DNA of 34,522 nt, from contig JALGWI010000035.1 in assembly GCA_025774245.1 (NCBI GenBank), positions 1 to 34,522 of the forward strand. The letters run 5' to 3'. The first letter of the stretch is position 1. Every line of letters starts with the position of its first letter. Positions 16,728-24,506 of the stretch are shown in pieces. The position numbers and the translations under genes were made by a program. This stretch comes from a bacterium (GTDB lineage: Bacteria; Joyebacterota; Joyebacteria; Joyebacterales; Joyebacteraceae). Under the pieces are notes generated by a model. It saw only the letters and a list, made by a program, of their open reading frames with translations. It ran no database searches and was not told the DNA's origin.

Positions 16728-17646
16728 TCCCACCCTCATCTGGCACCGCCCCGCGCTCGTCCCTCTCCCAGTACTCGTCGATGAGCTTCTGCTCGTCGTC
16801 GGTGCCGACGGCCGTGATGCGGCCCTTCTTGAAGTCGTCGAGCGTCACCGTTGCGGTCTTCCCGTCCGGGTCGGAGAGCGTCACCCTCCGGCGGAAGATG
16901 TCGACGGCCACGACCCTGTTCTTGACGCCCTGGATCTCGATCTTCGTGCCGATCTTGGGGTACTCCTTCCCCGCCTCGATGTAGAAGCTCCGCTCGTACC
17001 GGAGACAGCACATGAGCCGGCCGCAGCCCCCGGAGATCTTCGGCGAGCCCGGAGCGAGGTGCTGCTCCTTCACCATCTTGAGCGTCACCGGATCGAAGTC
17101 GTTGATCACGCCGCGGCAGCAGTAGTAGCGGCCGCAGCGCCCGAACCCGCCGAGCCGGCGCGCCTCGTCGCGGACGCCTATCTGTCTCATCTCGATCCGC
17201 GTCTTGAAGATGCTCGCGAGGTCGCGAACGAGCTTCCTGAAGTCGACGCGGCGGTCGGACGTGAAGTAGAAGCGTATCTTGTTGCCGTCGAACTGCCACT
17301 CGACGTCGACCAGCTTCATCGGCAGTCCCTGCTTCGCGATGTTCTGCTGGCAGATCCTGTGCGCCTCCGCCTCCTTGTCGCGAAGCTCATTCATCGCGTC
17401 GAGGTCGGTCCGCGTGGCGCGCCGCAGGATCGGGCCCTGGATGCCCTTCTCCTTGAGCTTCCTGCTGACGTTCTCGCCCTCGCGTACGATCCTGCCGACG
17501 TCCTGACCTCGCTCCACGTCGACGATCGCGTAGTCGCCGATCTGGAACGGTATGTTCCGTGGATTCGCGAAGAGGGCCTTGCGCCCTCCCTTGAATTCCA
17601 TCTCGAACGATTCGGGCGTCCTGCCCAGCACTCCCTCAGGCTGCAT
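16717..17646 (-). CDS. ricT: PSP1-domain protein RicT (YaaT)
   Basis: RicT belongs to the PSP1 family. In Bacillus it joins RicA and RicF in an iron-sulfur complex that helps RNase Y process mRNA. The 309-residue product has the family's cysteine clusters: GRCGRYYCC (C171, C176, C177) and GGCGRLMCC (C208, C213, C214). These are preceded by the core IRFYFTSDRRVDFRKLVRDLA and RIEMRQIGVRDEA. RicA and RicF were not found in this window. The ATG at 17646 lies inside the last codons of holB (11-base overlap) and the stop lies inside metG, so translation is probably coupled in this trio. The acidic C-terminal tail is probably disordered. Its role in this organism is inferred from the family. Confidence 0.93.
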   Translation of the reverse strand: MQPEGVLGRTPESFEMEFKGGRKALFANPRNIPFQIGDYAIVDVERGQDVGRIVREGENVSRKLKEKGIQGPILRRATRTDLDAMNELRDKEAEAHRICQQNIAKQGLPMKLVDVEWQFDGNKIRFYFTSDRRVDFRKLVRDLASIFKTRIEMRQIGVRDEARRLGGFGRCGRYYCCRGVINDFDPVTLKMVKEQHLAPGSPKISGGCGRLMCCLRYERSFYIEAGKEYPKIGTKIEIQGVKNRVVAVDIFRRRVTLSDPDGKTATVTLDDFKKGRITAVGTDDEQKLIDEYWERDERGAVPDEGGNGE

Positions 17647-18766
17647 AACCTACACCTCTCGTCGCCCCGGCCCTCTTCCTGGCAACCGCCATGTCGAGGA
17701 GGACCGAGGTGAAGACGATGGTCGGATTCGAGTAGCGCTCTATTGCCGTTCTTGCCTCGTCGATCTTCTCGATCAGCCGCCCGATCGTCGCGAAGTCCAT
17801 CCCGCGCGCGTGCGACTCGAGTGCCTTCCTGTGTCTCGCGTACAGAATGTCCGGCGGATCGGTCGACTCGTCGGACTGCGAGAGCACGAGGACGTCTCTG
17901 AACCAGAGGAGCATGAGGTCGAGGAGCTTCTGCTGCTCGTGTCGACCGAGGCGGAACGCCAGCGTGTTCGCCTCGTCGACGAGCGTCTTCACGTCCCGCA
18001 CCCTCGTCCCCTGCACGATCGCAGCGACGCGGTCGAGCTCCGCCGCGAGCCCCTCCTTGTCGGTCCTGACGGCCCTTCCGGCACTGCCCCGGGCGAGAGC
18101 CGCCGCCGCCTTCGCGCCTTTGCTGTCGAACCCGAACCGCGGATCCGACAACAGTATTCCCTCGATCGTCGCCGGGGCGAGGCGCGAGAACGGCACCTTC
18201 TGGCAGCGCGAGACGACCGTCGCCGGCAGGGCGCTCGGCCGCGACGTCGTCAGGATGATCACCGTCATGTCGGGCGGCTCCTCGAGGGTCTTCAGAAGCG
18301 TGTTCGCCGCCTCGGTCGTCATCCTGTCGGCGTCCGCGAGGATGAACGCCTTCCACGGTCCGACGTAGGGCCGCTGGTTCGCTCTGACCACGACCCCGGA
18401 GAGCACCATCTCCACCGAGATGATGGCCGTCTTCCTTCCGAAGTCCTCGTCGCGGTACCCGTCCCGCAGATACCCTGCGATGATCTCGGCCCGCGCCTCG
18501 GCCTTGAGGTCCCTCGGCACGGGGAAGATCATGTGGATGTCCGGGTGCGAGAGCCCGTCCGCCATCCGGCAGGCCCGGCACTTCCCGCAGCTCGCGTCCC
18601 CTCCGGCCTCGCAGTTCAGGTACTTCGCGAGCTCGACGGCGGTCGTCTCTTTGCCGACGCCGTCCGGGCCGTGGAACAGGTATGCGTGCGAGAGCCGGCC
18701 GGCCTCGGACGCCGAGGCGAGGAGACCGACGGCACGTTCCTGGCCCTTGATCCTCGACAAACGCAT
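17636..18766 (-). CDS. holB: DNA polymerase III delta' subunit
   Basis: Delta' is the rigid stator of the clamp loader that places the beta clamp on DNA. The start is set at the ATG at 18766 (GGAGG four bases before), giving 376 residues; the open frame above it has no start signal. Residues show SHAYLFHGPDGVGKET at 26-41, a P-loop with Glu after the Lys where Thr or Ser is usual, as in the degenerate loops of many delta' proteins. Zinc ligands C52, C60, C63 and C66 follow, then FILADADRMTTEAANTLLKTLEEP and the SRC motif VVSRCQ. The C-terminal third is helical and variable. The gene begins the holB-ricT-metG run and has a candidate promoter at 18896-18924. Confidence 0.93.
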   Translation of the reverse strand: MRLSRIKGQERAVGLLASASEAGRLSHAYLFHGPDGVGKETTAVELAKYLNCEAGGDASCGKCRACRMADGLSHPDIHMIFPVPRDLKAEARAEIIAGYLRDGYRDEDFGRKTAIISVEMVLSGVVVRANQRPYVGPWKAFILADADRMTTEAANTLLKTLEEPPDMTVIILTTSRPSALPATVVSRCQKVPFSRLAPATIEGILLSDPRFGFDSKGAKAAAALARGSAGRAVRTDKEGLAAELDRVAAIVQGTRVRDVKTLVDEANTLAFRLGRHEQQKLLDLMLLWFRDVLVLSQSDESTDPPDILYARHRKALESHARGMDFATIGRLIEKIDEARTAIERYSNPTIVFTSVLLDMAVARKRAGATRGVGYAA

Positions 18767-18895
18767 CTGGCCTCCGGCGCTCGGAATCCGCGACGGGGTC
18801 GGTCGGGGGCCGCCGGGCACAACGCCTCGCCCGGCTACCAGAAGCCCCGGGCGGAGCGCCGCGGTGCGGAACCGACCGCTCGGAGCCGAACCATC

Positions 18896-18924
18896 ATTCT
18901 ATCGGCGCCCGTGGGCAGGCGCAA
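18896..18924 (-). promoter_or_regulatory. Candidate promoter for holB-ricT-metG
   Basis: On the minus strand TTGCGC (18924-18919) and TAGAAT (18901-18896) lie 17 bases apart, just past the pdxA stop. The -10 matches five of six bases, the -35 only three. The leader of about 120 bases contains a 7-bp hairpin (GCCGGGC / GCCCGGC, 18812-18835). This would allow the lower half of the cluster to be transcribed independently of surA-pdxA. Confidence 0.42.
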
Positions 18925-18930
18925 GGCGAT

Positions 18931-19995
18931 TCACCCACGGCGCCCTCCGGCCGACCTCTGCGCCATCTCTCCGGCCAGCCGGACGGCCGCGATCATGCTC
19001 CCGGCGTCGGCGTCCCCCCGTCCCGCCCGGTCGAACGCCGTCCCGTGGTCTACCGACGTGCGGACGATCGGGAGGCCGAGGGTCACGTTCACGCCGCGTC
19101 CGCAGGCTAAGAGCTTGAAAGGGATCGTGCCCTGATCGTGGTACATCGCGAGGACGGCGTCGAAGCCTGCGCCCGGTCCCGCCCGGTCCGGTTCTCCGAG
19201 GCCGCGATAGATCGAATCGGCCGGGAAGGGACCCTCGGCATCGATCCCCATCCTCGTCGCGGCGGCGATCGCCGGTGCGATGATCCGTTCCTCCTCTTCA
19301 CCCAGGCGGCCGCTCTCGCCGGCGTGGGGATTGAGGCCGGTCACGGCGATCCTGGGGGTCGCGATCCCGAAGCGATCCGCGAGACCCCGAGCGAGGAGTG
19401 CGAGCTTGTCCGTCACGAGCTTCTCACTGAGCGCGGAGGCTACCTCGGAGAGAGGCAGGTGCGTGGTCGCGAGTCCGACCCGGTACGCGCCCTGAACGAA
19501 CAGCATGAGGACGTTCTCGCTGCCCAGGAGCTCGGCGAGGAACTCGGTGTGTCCGGTGAACGGTTGTCCCGCCTCGACGATGGCCGCCTTCGACACCGGA
19601 GCCGTGACCATGGCGTCGGCCTCGCCCGCCCGGCACATGCCCGCGGCCCGGACCACGGCCTCGAGCGCGGCGCGGGCGCCGGCGACCGTCGGGCGTCCCG
19701 GCTCGGCGACGGCGCCCTCGATTCCCGGATCCACGACCTCCGCGTCGAGCGGGAGTTCCAGCCGTGCCGACCAAGCCTCGAGCGCCTTGCTGCTCCCGAC
19801 GACGGTGAGATCGAAGAGGGCCCTGAGCGCAGGCTCCCCGATCGCTCTCAGCACGACCTCGGGGCCGATGCTCGCCGGATCGCCCATCGTGACGGCGATG
19901 CGCGGCCTGATTCCACCGCCCGAGCCGCCGCCCGTCTCGCCTTCCCCACCAAAGAAGAGGGCCAGCTCCGGCTGGCCCCTAGGAGTCCCGTACAT
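18931..19995 (-). CDS. pdxA: 4-hydroxythreonine-4-phosphate dehydrogenase PdxA
   Basis: PdxA oxidises 4-phosphohydroxy-threonine to give the amino-ketone that PdxJ uses, in the DXP-dependent vitamin B6 route. The product is 354 residues. Motifs in order are RIAVTMGDPASIGPEV, DAMVTAPVSKAAI, FTGHTEFLAELLG, IAVTGLNPHAGESG and AMYHDQGTIPFKLL, including the metal-binding His residues of the family. The C-terminal VNVTLGLPIVRTSVDHGTA is typical. The ATG at 19995 has AGGAG four bases upstream and overlaps the rqcP end by 17 bases. It adds a Gly-rich N-terminal extension of about 30 residues compared with the usual start. It follows surA as in E. coli, with rqcP inserted between. Confidence 0.96.
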   Translation of the reverse strand: MYGTPRGQPELALFFGGEGETGGGSGGGIRPRIAVTMGDPASIGPEVVLRAIGEPALRALFDLTVVGSSKALEAWSARLELPLDAEVVDPGIEGAVAEPGRPTVAGARAALEAVVRAAGMCRAGEADAMVTAPVSKAAIVEAGQPFTGHTEFLAELLGSENVLMLFVQGAYRVGLATTHLPLSEVASALSEKLVTDKLALLARGLADRFGIATPRIAVTGLNPHAGESGRLGEEEERIIAPAIAAATRMGIDAEGPFPADSIYRGLGEPDRAGPGAGFDAVLAMYHDQGTIPFKLLACGRGVNVTLGLPIVRTSVDHGTAFDRAGRGDADAGSMIAAVRLAGEMAQRSAGGRRG

Positions 19996-20245
19996 CCCTC
20001 TCCTCGATCAGTTCGTAGAGCGTGCGCGCACGCTCCTTGCTGACGTTTCCCTTCGGTATCTCGAGTACCCTGACGACGAGAAACCTGTCCCGGAGGTCGA
20101 GTGCCAGCTCGTCGCCGGGCTCGACGACGGTCGCGGCCTTCGCCTTCCGACCCATGAGCGTCACGCGCCCGGCGTCGCAAGCCCACTTGGCCACGCTGCG
20201 CTGTTTGATCAGTCGTGAGGCCTTGAGGAACTGGTCGAGTCTCAT
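19979..20245 (-). CDS. rqcP: S4-domain RNA-binding protein of the RqcP/Hsp15 group
   Basis: The 88-residue protein is a single S4 domain with a short tail. It begins RLDQFLKASRLIKQRSVAKWACDAGRV, close to B. subtilis RqcP (YabO) as I recall that sequence, and continues KAKAATVVEPGDELAL. RqcP helps RqcH add alanine tails to nascent chains on stalled 50S subunits; the related Hsp15 (HslR) also binds stalled 50S. No rqcH lies in this window, so the choice of RqcP over Hsp15 rests on the N-terminal sequence and the length. The ATG overlaps the surA stop in ATGA and the end overlaps pdxA, so the three genes are almost certainly translated from one mRNA. In Bacillus yabO also lies downstream of mfd. 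Confidence 0.85.
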   Translation of the reverse strand: MRLDQFLKASRLIKQRSVAKWACDAGRVTLMGRKAKAATVVEPGDELALDLRDRFLVVRVLEIPKGNVSKERARTLYELIEERDVRDS

Positions 20246-21570
20246 TGCTCGGATGCCATGCGCGTTCTGATGTCGATGTGGATCTCGCTGTGGAGACGAT
20301 CGAGCAGCTCCCGGTATCCCTCTTCGGCCTTGAGGCTGAAGAGGAACTCCCGGAGGTCCTCGCGGATCTCGTCGAGCGAAGCGAGGTGCGGTTCCTCGTG
20401 CGCCACGAGCTTGAGGACGTAGTACCCGCTGTCACCCCTGACGACCTCGGCGATCTCTCCCACCTCGAGGTCGAAGAGAACGCCGGTAAACGCCGGCGCG
20501 ACGCCGTCCACGGTGAACTTGCCCAGCTCGCCGCCTCGCTCACGCGAGATCGGATCGTCCGAGTACTCGTAGGCGACGCTGGCGAAGTCGTCGCCAGCGA
20601 GAACGAGCTGTCTCAGGCTCTCCGCTCTCGCCTGAGCGAGGACGTCGTCCGCAGGCCCAGGAGTGACGCGCGCGAGGATGTGCCTGGCGCGGACCCTGTC
20701 GTCCTCCTTCTCGTCCACCCGGATCAGGTGGAAGCCGAAGCGCGTCGGAACGATGCCGCTCACCTCCCCGGCCTCGAGGGCGAAGACGGCCTCCTCGAAC
20801 TCGGGGACCATGATCCCTCGCGTGACGTACCCGAGGTCGCCTCCCAGCTCCGCGCTCGCGTCGTCGGAGTGCTCGCGGGCGAGGTCCTCGAACGCCTCGC
20901 CGGCTTCGAGCCTGTCCTTGATTCCGGTCATCCGCTCGATGGCGACGCGCTTCGCCGCCTCGCTCACCTTGGGAACGACGAGGATGCCGGCGATCTCGTA
21001 CGTCTCCGGCATCTGCGCGATCTCCTCGGTGTGCTCGGCGTAGTACGTATCGACCTCTCCCCACGTGACGTCGAGCTTCCTGTGGATCTCGCCGCGGACG
21101 ACCATCTCGGCGAGAAGGCGTCGCTCGATGTCGTCGCTGTACATCCCCATGAGCTGGTCGATCGTCAGCCCCTGCGCCTCGAGGGCGGCCTCGAGCGCCT
21201 CCTGCGAGCCGTGGCGCTCTCGAAGATCGTCGATCCGGTTGTCCATCTCAGCCTCGAGCATGCCGGGCTCGAGCTCGATCGTGTCACGCTTCGCCATCGC
21301 GACGAGGAGCATCTCGTCGATCATCTCGCTGACGATCTGCGTCCGGATCGCCAGGCCCTCGGGCCCGGCGATCCCGGCCGTGCTGCCGCCGGTCCTCATC
21401 TGATAGAGGTAGAACTCCTCATCGATCTCGCTCTCAAGGACGATCTGATCTCCGACGACGGCGGCTATTCCGTCGACGAGCTGCCGCTCGGCGGCAACGC
21501 CTGCCGCGGCTCCAGCGAGGAGCCCGGCACACACGATCGCGAGAGCCAGTGTGGTCGGTCGTCGCAACAT
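20242..21570 (-). CDS. surA: Periplasmic chaperone and peptidyl-prolyl isomerase SurA
   Basis: SurA escorts unfolded outer-membrane proteins through the periplasm. The 442-residue precursor has a signal peptide (about 1-27, ending GVAA). The SurA N-terminal core follows, RQLVDGIAAVVGDQIVLESEID at 29-50 with its long helices. Two parvulin domains come next, at about 190-286 and 292-390, each with the GG-[DE]-LG turn (ELGGDLGYVTRG and ERGGELGKFTVDG) and an F/Y-G-[FY]-[HY] end. The C-terminal helix (SLDEIREDLREFLFSLKAEEGYRELLDRL) completes the core chaperone fold. The ATG at 21570 has GGAGAG nearby. It is the third of three successive PPIase genes and comes just before rqcP-pdxA, matching the surA-pdxA neighbourhood of E. 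coli. Confidence 0.95.
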   Translation of the reverse strand: MLRRPTTLALAIVCAGLLAGAAAGVAAERQLVDGIAAVVGDQIVLESEIDEEFYLYQMRTGGSTAGIAGPEGLAIRTQIVSEMIDEMLLVAMAKRDTIELEPGMLEAEMDNRIDDLRERHGSQEALEAALEAQGLTIDQLMGMYSDDIERRLLAEMVVRGEIHRKLDVTWGEVDTYYAEHTEEIAQMPETYEIAGILVVPKVSEAAKRVAIERMTGIKDRLEAGEAFEDLAREHSDDASAELGGDLGYVTRGIMVPEFEEAVFALEAGEVSGIVPTRFGFHLIRVDEKEDDRVRARHILARVTPGPADDVLAQARAESLRQLVLAGDDFASVAYEYSDDPISRERGGELGKFTVDGVAPAFTGVLFDLEVGEIAEVVRGDSGYYVLKLVAHEEPHLASLDEIREDLREFLFSLKAEEGYRELLDRLHSEIHIDIRTRMASEQ

Positions 21571-21621
21571 CGTCTCTCCACAATGTGAATGGGCGCGGTT
21601 CCGCCCGGAGACCCGGCCCCG

Positions 21622-22551
21622 CTACGGGGCCTCGCCGTCCGTGCTGTCGACGGGCGCGGACTCGCCCTCGTCGAAGGACCCTTCGCCGGCCTTCTCTTCC
21701 ATGCGGGCCCGCGCCGCGTCCCGCACGCGCGCCGTGTCGATCACGACCCTCGCCCGCTCCTCGAGCGAGACGAGCCAGTCATCGAACGCCCGCCTCCGGC
21801 GCTCCGAGGTGAGGAAGTTCAGGACGGCTGCCCTCTTCGAATCGAACGACGGCTGTCCCGCGCCCGGGTGGCGGTCGAGGACCTTGACGATGTGGTACCC
21901 GTAGTTACTCGGTATGACGTCGCTCACCTCGCCGACCTTCAGGGAGAAGGCTGGCTCCTCGAGCTCGTGGATCATATCACCGCGCCGCATGTAGCCGAGG
22001 TCGCCCCCGAGCGACGCAGTCTGGTCGATCGAAGCCATGGCCGCCACGGTCTCGAAGGGCGTCCCGGCGGTGATCTGCCCGTGGGCCCTCTCGGCCTCGG
22101 CCTCGCTTCTGACGAGGATGTGGGCCAGCCGCACCTGGATGCCGTAGTCGTTCTTGTGCGACTCGAAGTAGATCCTGGCGTCGACCTCGGTCACCTCCGG
22201 GATCTCATCCATGTATTGCTTGACGCACTCCTCCGCGACGAGCTCGCGCTCGATCTCCCTCAGGCGGCGCTGGAGCGCCACGTCCTCGCCCACGCCGCGC
22301 CGAAGCGCCTCCTGGTAGAAGAGCTCCGTCTTGACCCACGTCCTCAGAGCCTCTTCCTGATCGTTGAGGCTCATCACCGCGAGGAGCTGCTCGGGGACCG
22401 AAGCGTAGAACTCCTCCACGGTGAGCGTGGAGCTGTTCACGCGGGCGACCACTTCCCCTTCCTCGTTCCCCCCGCACCCGGCGGCCGCCACAGCAAGGAC
22501 GGCGACGAGCGCCGCCGTCCTCCAGACTGCACTGCGGAAAGCAGGCTTCAC
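21622..22551 (-). CDS. Lipoprotein peptidyl-prolyl isomerase, PpiC/PrsA type
   Basis: The product is 309 residues from a GTG start at 22551. The signal peptide ends in the lipobox VAAAGC (Cys26). A SurA-N-like helical region (VVARVNSSTLTVEEFYASVPEQ) is followed by one parvulin domain at about 139-227. It reads VRLAHILVRSEAEAERAHGQI, SLGGDLGYMRRGDM, AFSLKVGEVSDVI and YGYHIVKVLDR, all expected isomerase positions. The C-terminal tail is acidic and probably disordered. As a membrane-anchored foldase it may act beside SurA on the same exported clients (inference). It lies 15 bases after the larger PpiC lipoprotein gene and 51 before surA. Confidence 0.9.
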   Translation of the reverse strand: MKPAFRSAVWRTAALVAVLAVAAAGCGGNEEGEVVARVNSSTLTVEEFYASVPEQLLAVMSLNDQEEALRTWVKTELFYQEALRRGVGEDVALQRRLREIERELVAEECVKQYMDEIPEVTEVDARIYFESHKNDYGIQVRLAHILVRSEAEAERAHGQITAGTPFETVAAMASIDQTASLGGDLGYMRRGDMIHELEEPAFSLKVGEVSDVIPSNYGYHIVKVLDRHPGAGQPSFDSKRAAVLNFLTSERRRRAFDDWLVSLEERARVVIDTARVRDAARARMEEKAGEGSFDEGESAPVDSTDGEAP

Positions 22552-22566
22552 TGGTCCGCCTCTCTC

Positions 22567-24387
22567 CTACCCGAACGTCTTCGTGACCGAAACCTTCTCG
22601 GACTCCTTCTGCTTGAGAACCTCCGCGGGGTCCTTCACGTACTGGAGGTTCGAGTCGATGATCTCGATGGTCACGCTCTCCCTGATGTTGTCGAGGAGCT
22701 CAAGGAGCCGCGCCTCCTTGGCGATGTTCCACACGGAGATCTTCACGACGTCGGCGACGTCGCTGAACGTCAGGAGCTCCTCGGGATAGGACGCCGTCAC
22801 GCGGATCACGGCGTATCCCCCGGGTGCCCGGAACGGCTCACTGATCTTGCCGATCTCGAGATCGAAGGCGACGCCCTGGAGGTAGTCGAGCCTGCGCTCC
22901 CCCTGCTCGTAGCCGACGATCATGCCGTTCTTGGCCTTGCTCCACTCGTCGATCGAGTGCTTGTCCACGAGCTCGTCGAAGGTCGCCTCGCCCGCCCCCA
23001 GTCGCTGGACGATGTGGTTCGCCTCCGCCTCCGTCCCGACGATGAGCTGCTGGACGTCCACGGCGGCCGGCTTCTTGAAGTCCTCGCGGTGCGACCTGAA
23101 GTAGTCCCTGATCTCCTGTCCGGTCGGCTGGGAGATCTTCATGTTGACCTCGTTCTCGTAGACCAGGTCGACGATCATCTCCTCGTGCCGCTCGGCGACG
23201 TAGTCGTCGATCTCGGGCAGGTCCGCGTACCCGGCGAGGTCGATCTCGTACTCGATCATCCCGTCGCGAACCTGGCGTCGGATGTAGCTCTTGATGCGGC
23301 CGGGCTCGCCGCCCTTCATGGTCTCGATGCCCGGCAGAGCCGCCATCTCGTCGCGCAGGGTTCCGAGGGTCATGACATGCTCGGTCTCGCCGATCCTGTA
23401 CGTGGCAAGGAGCATCTCCGCCTCTTCCTCGGTGAAGTCCGGCACGACGGAGATCCTGGCGAGCTCCATCCGCTCTTCGAACGACATCGACTCGTCCGGC
23501 GGAGGGATCACCTCCGCCACCATCTCGTCGATTCGCGTGCCGGCGACCGCGATCCCTTCGTCGTTGAAGGTGAGGTCGGACTCGGACATGAGCTGCTCGT
23601 TGAGCCGGTTCTCGACGATCGATCGCTTGAAGCTCCGGGTCTCCGCGGCCACGGCAGTCTTGAACGCCCCCTCGAAGGCCTTCGGCTGCGGGCCCTCCTT
23701 CCGCGAGAGCACTCTGTAGAGGAAGTGGGTCTCGCCGATCGCGAACGGTGGGGTGACGTCACCCTTCTGGGAGAACTGCAGCTCGAGGCGGGTGAGCGGA
23801 TGGAGGTCCATCCAGGCGATGACCGGCCTCCGCCCCTGGTCGGCGGCCGTCTTGGCCGCGGAGACCTCGGCCGCCACCACGCCGAAGTCCTCGCCGCCTT
23901 CCGTGACGCGGCGGTAGGCATCGGCGGCAGCCTCCTCATCGGGGACCGTTATCTCCTGCAGGAGGAAGGTCGTCTCGCGGAGATGATAGAAACTCTCCAC
24001 CTCCTCGTCGGTCGGCTGGCTCGGCTTGTTGATCGCGTCCTCGCGGAACATCTCGTTGATGCGCTTATCGATGAAGTAGGGCGTGGCCATCTCGAGGAGG
24101 GGATCCTCGCTGTACGCGAGCCGGTGGCCCTCGATCACGAGGAGCTCCTTCTTCACGATCTCCTCGATGAACTGCCTCTTGCCCTCCTCGCCCGGCGTAT
24201 CCGGAAGGAGTAAGGGCGACATCCGGTCGAGCCGATCGTTGACGTACCCGACCGTCACCACGTGCTGTTCGACCACTCCGGTGTTGTCTGTGAGCTTCAC
24301 CACCGGCTTGTCGGCCACGTCCGAGCAGCCGGCCAGGATCACGACCAATGCCGCCGCCAGGATCAACGAGCCCGTCAACTTCCTCAT
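22567..24387 (-). CDS. Large lipoprotein with two PpiC-like domains
   Basis: The product is 606 residues with a lipobox at Cys21 (VILAGC). The ATG at 24387 has an excellent ribosome site, AGGAG six bases upstream. The N-terminal part resembles the SurA core (VVTVGYVNDRLDRM, then a long helix KRQFIEEIVKKELLVIEGHRLA). There are two parvulin-like regions. The first (about 140-232, FLLQEITVPDEEAAADAYRRV ... FLYRVLSRKEG) has lost the usual GGDLG turn. The second (about 445-540, VDVQQLIVGTEAEANHIVQRL ... GYAVIRVTASYPEE) also departs from consensus. Together they suggest a holdase rather than an active isomerase. A middle segment (about 310-420) repeats the SurA-core-like pattern, so the protein may be an internal duplication. 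It heads a trio of folding factors. Confidence 0.85.
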   Translation of the reverse strand: MRKLTGSLILAAALVVILAGCSDVADKPVVKLTDNTGVVEQHVVTVGYVNDRLDRMSPLLLPDTPGEEGKRQFIEEIVKKELLVIEGHRLAYSEDPLLEMATPYFIDKRINEMFREDAINKPSQPTDEEVESFYHLRETTFLLQEITVPDEEAAADAYRRVTEGGEDFGVVAAEVSAAKTAADQGRRPVIAWMDLHPLTRLELQFSQKGDVTPPFAIGETHFLYRVLSRKEGPQPKAFEGAFKTAVAAETRSFKRSIVENRLNEQLMSESDLTFNDEGIAVAGTRIDEMVAEVIPPPDESMSFEERMELARISVVPDFTEEEAEMLLATYRIGETEHVMTLGTLRDEMAALPGIETMKGGEPGRIKSYIRRQVRDGMIEYEIDLAGYADLPEIDDYVAERHEEMIVDLVYENEVNMKISQPTGQEIRDYFRSHREDFKKPAAVDVQQLIVGTEAEANHIVQRLGAGEATFDELVDKHSIDEWSKAKNGMIVGYEQGERRLDYLQGVAFDLEIGKISEPFRAPGGYAVIRVTASYPEELLTFSDVADVVKISVWNIAKEARLLELLDNIRESVTIEIIDSNLQYVKDPAEVLKQKESEKVSVTKTFG

Positions 24388-24479
24388 CGCCTACTCCTTT
24401 CGCACCAGCGGGTACGCGGCCGCGCCGCCTTCCCGGGTCCGTCAGCTCTCCCGCGCATACTTGCACCAATACGCCAAGA

Positions 24480-24495
24480 AGCCCGGATTCGGGCT
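24480..24495 (-). terminator. Weak hairpin after mfd
   Basis: A 6-bp stem (AGCCCG / CGGGCT, loop GATT) lies 12 bases past the mfd stop. On the minus strand it is followed only by TCTTGG. It may attenuate rather than end transcription. The rest of the 119-base gap before the PpiC lipoprotein shows no clear promoter. Confidence 0.3.
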
Positions 24496-24506
24496 CCGAG
24501 GGTCAA

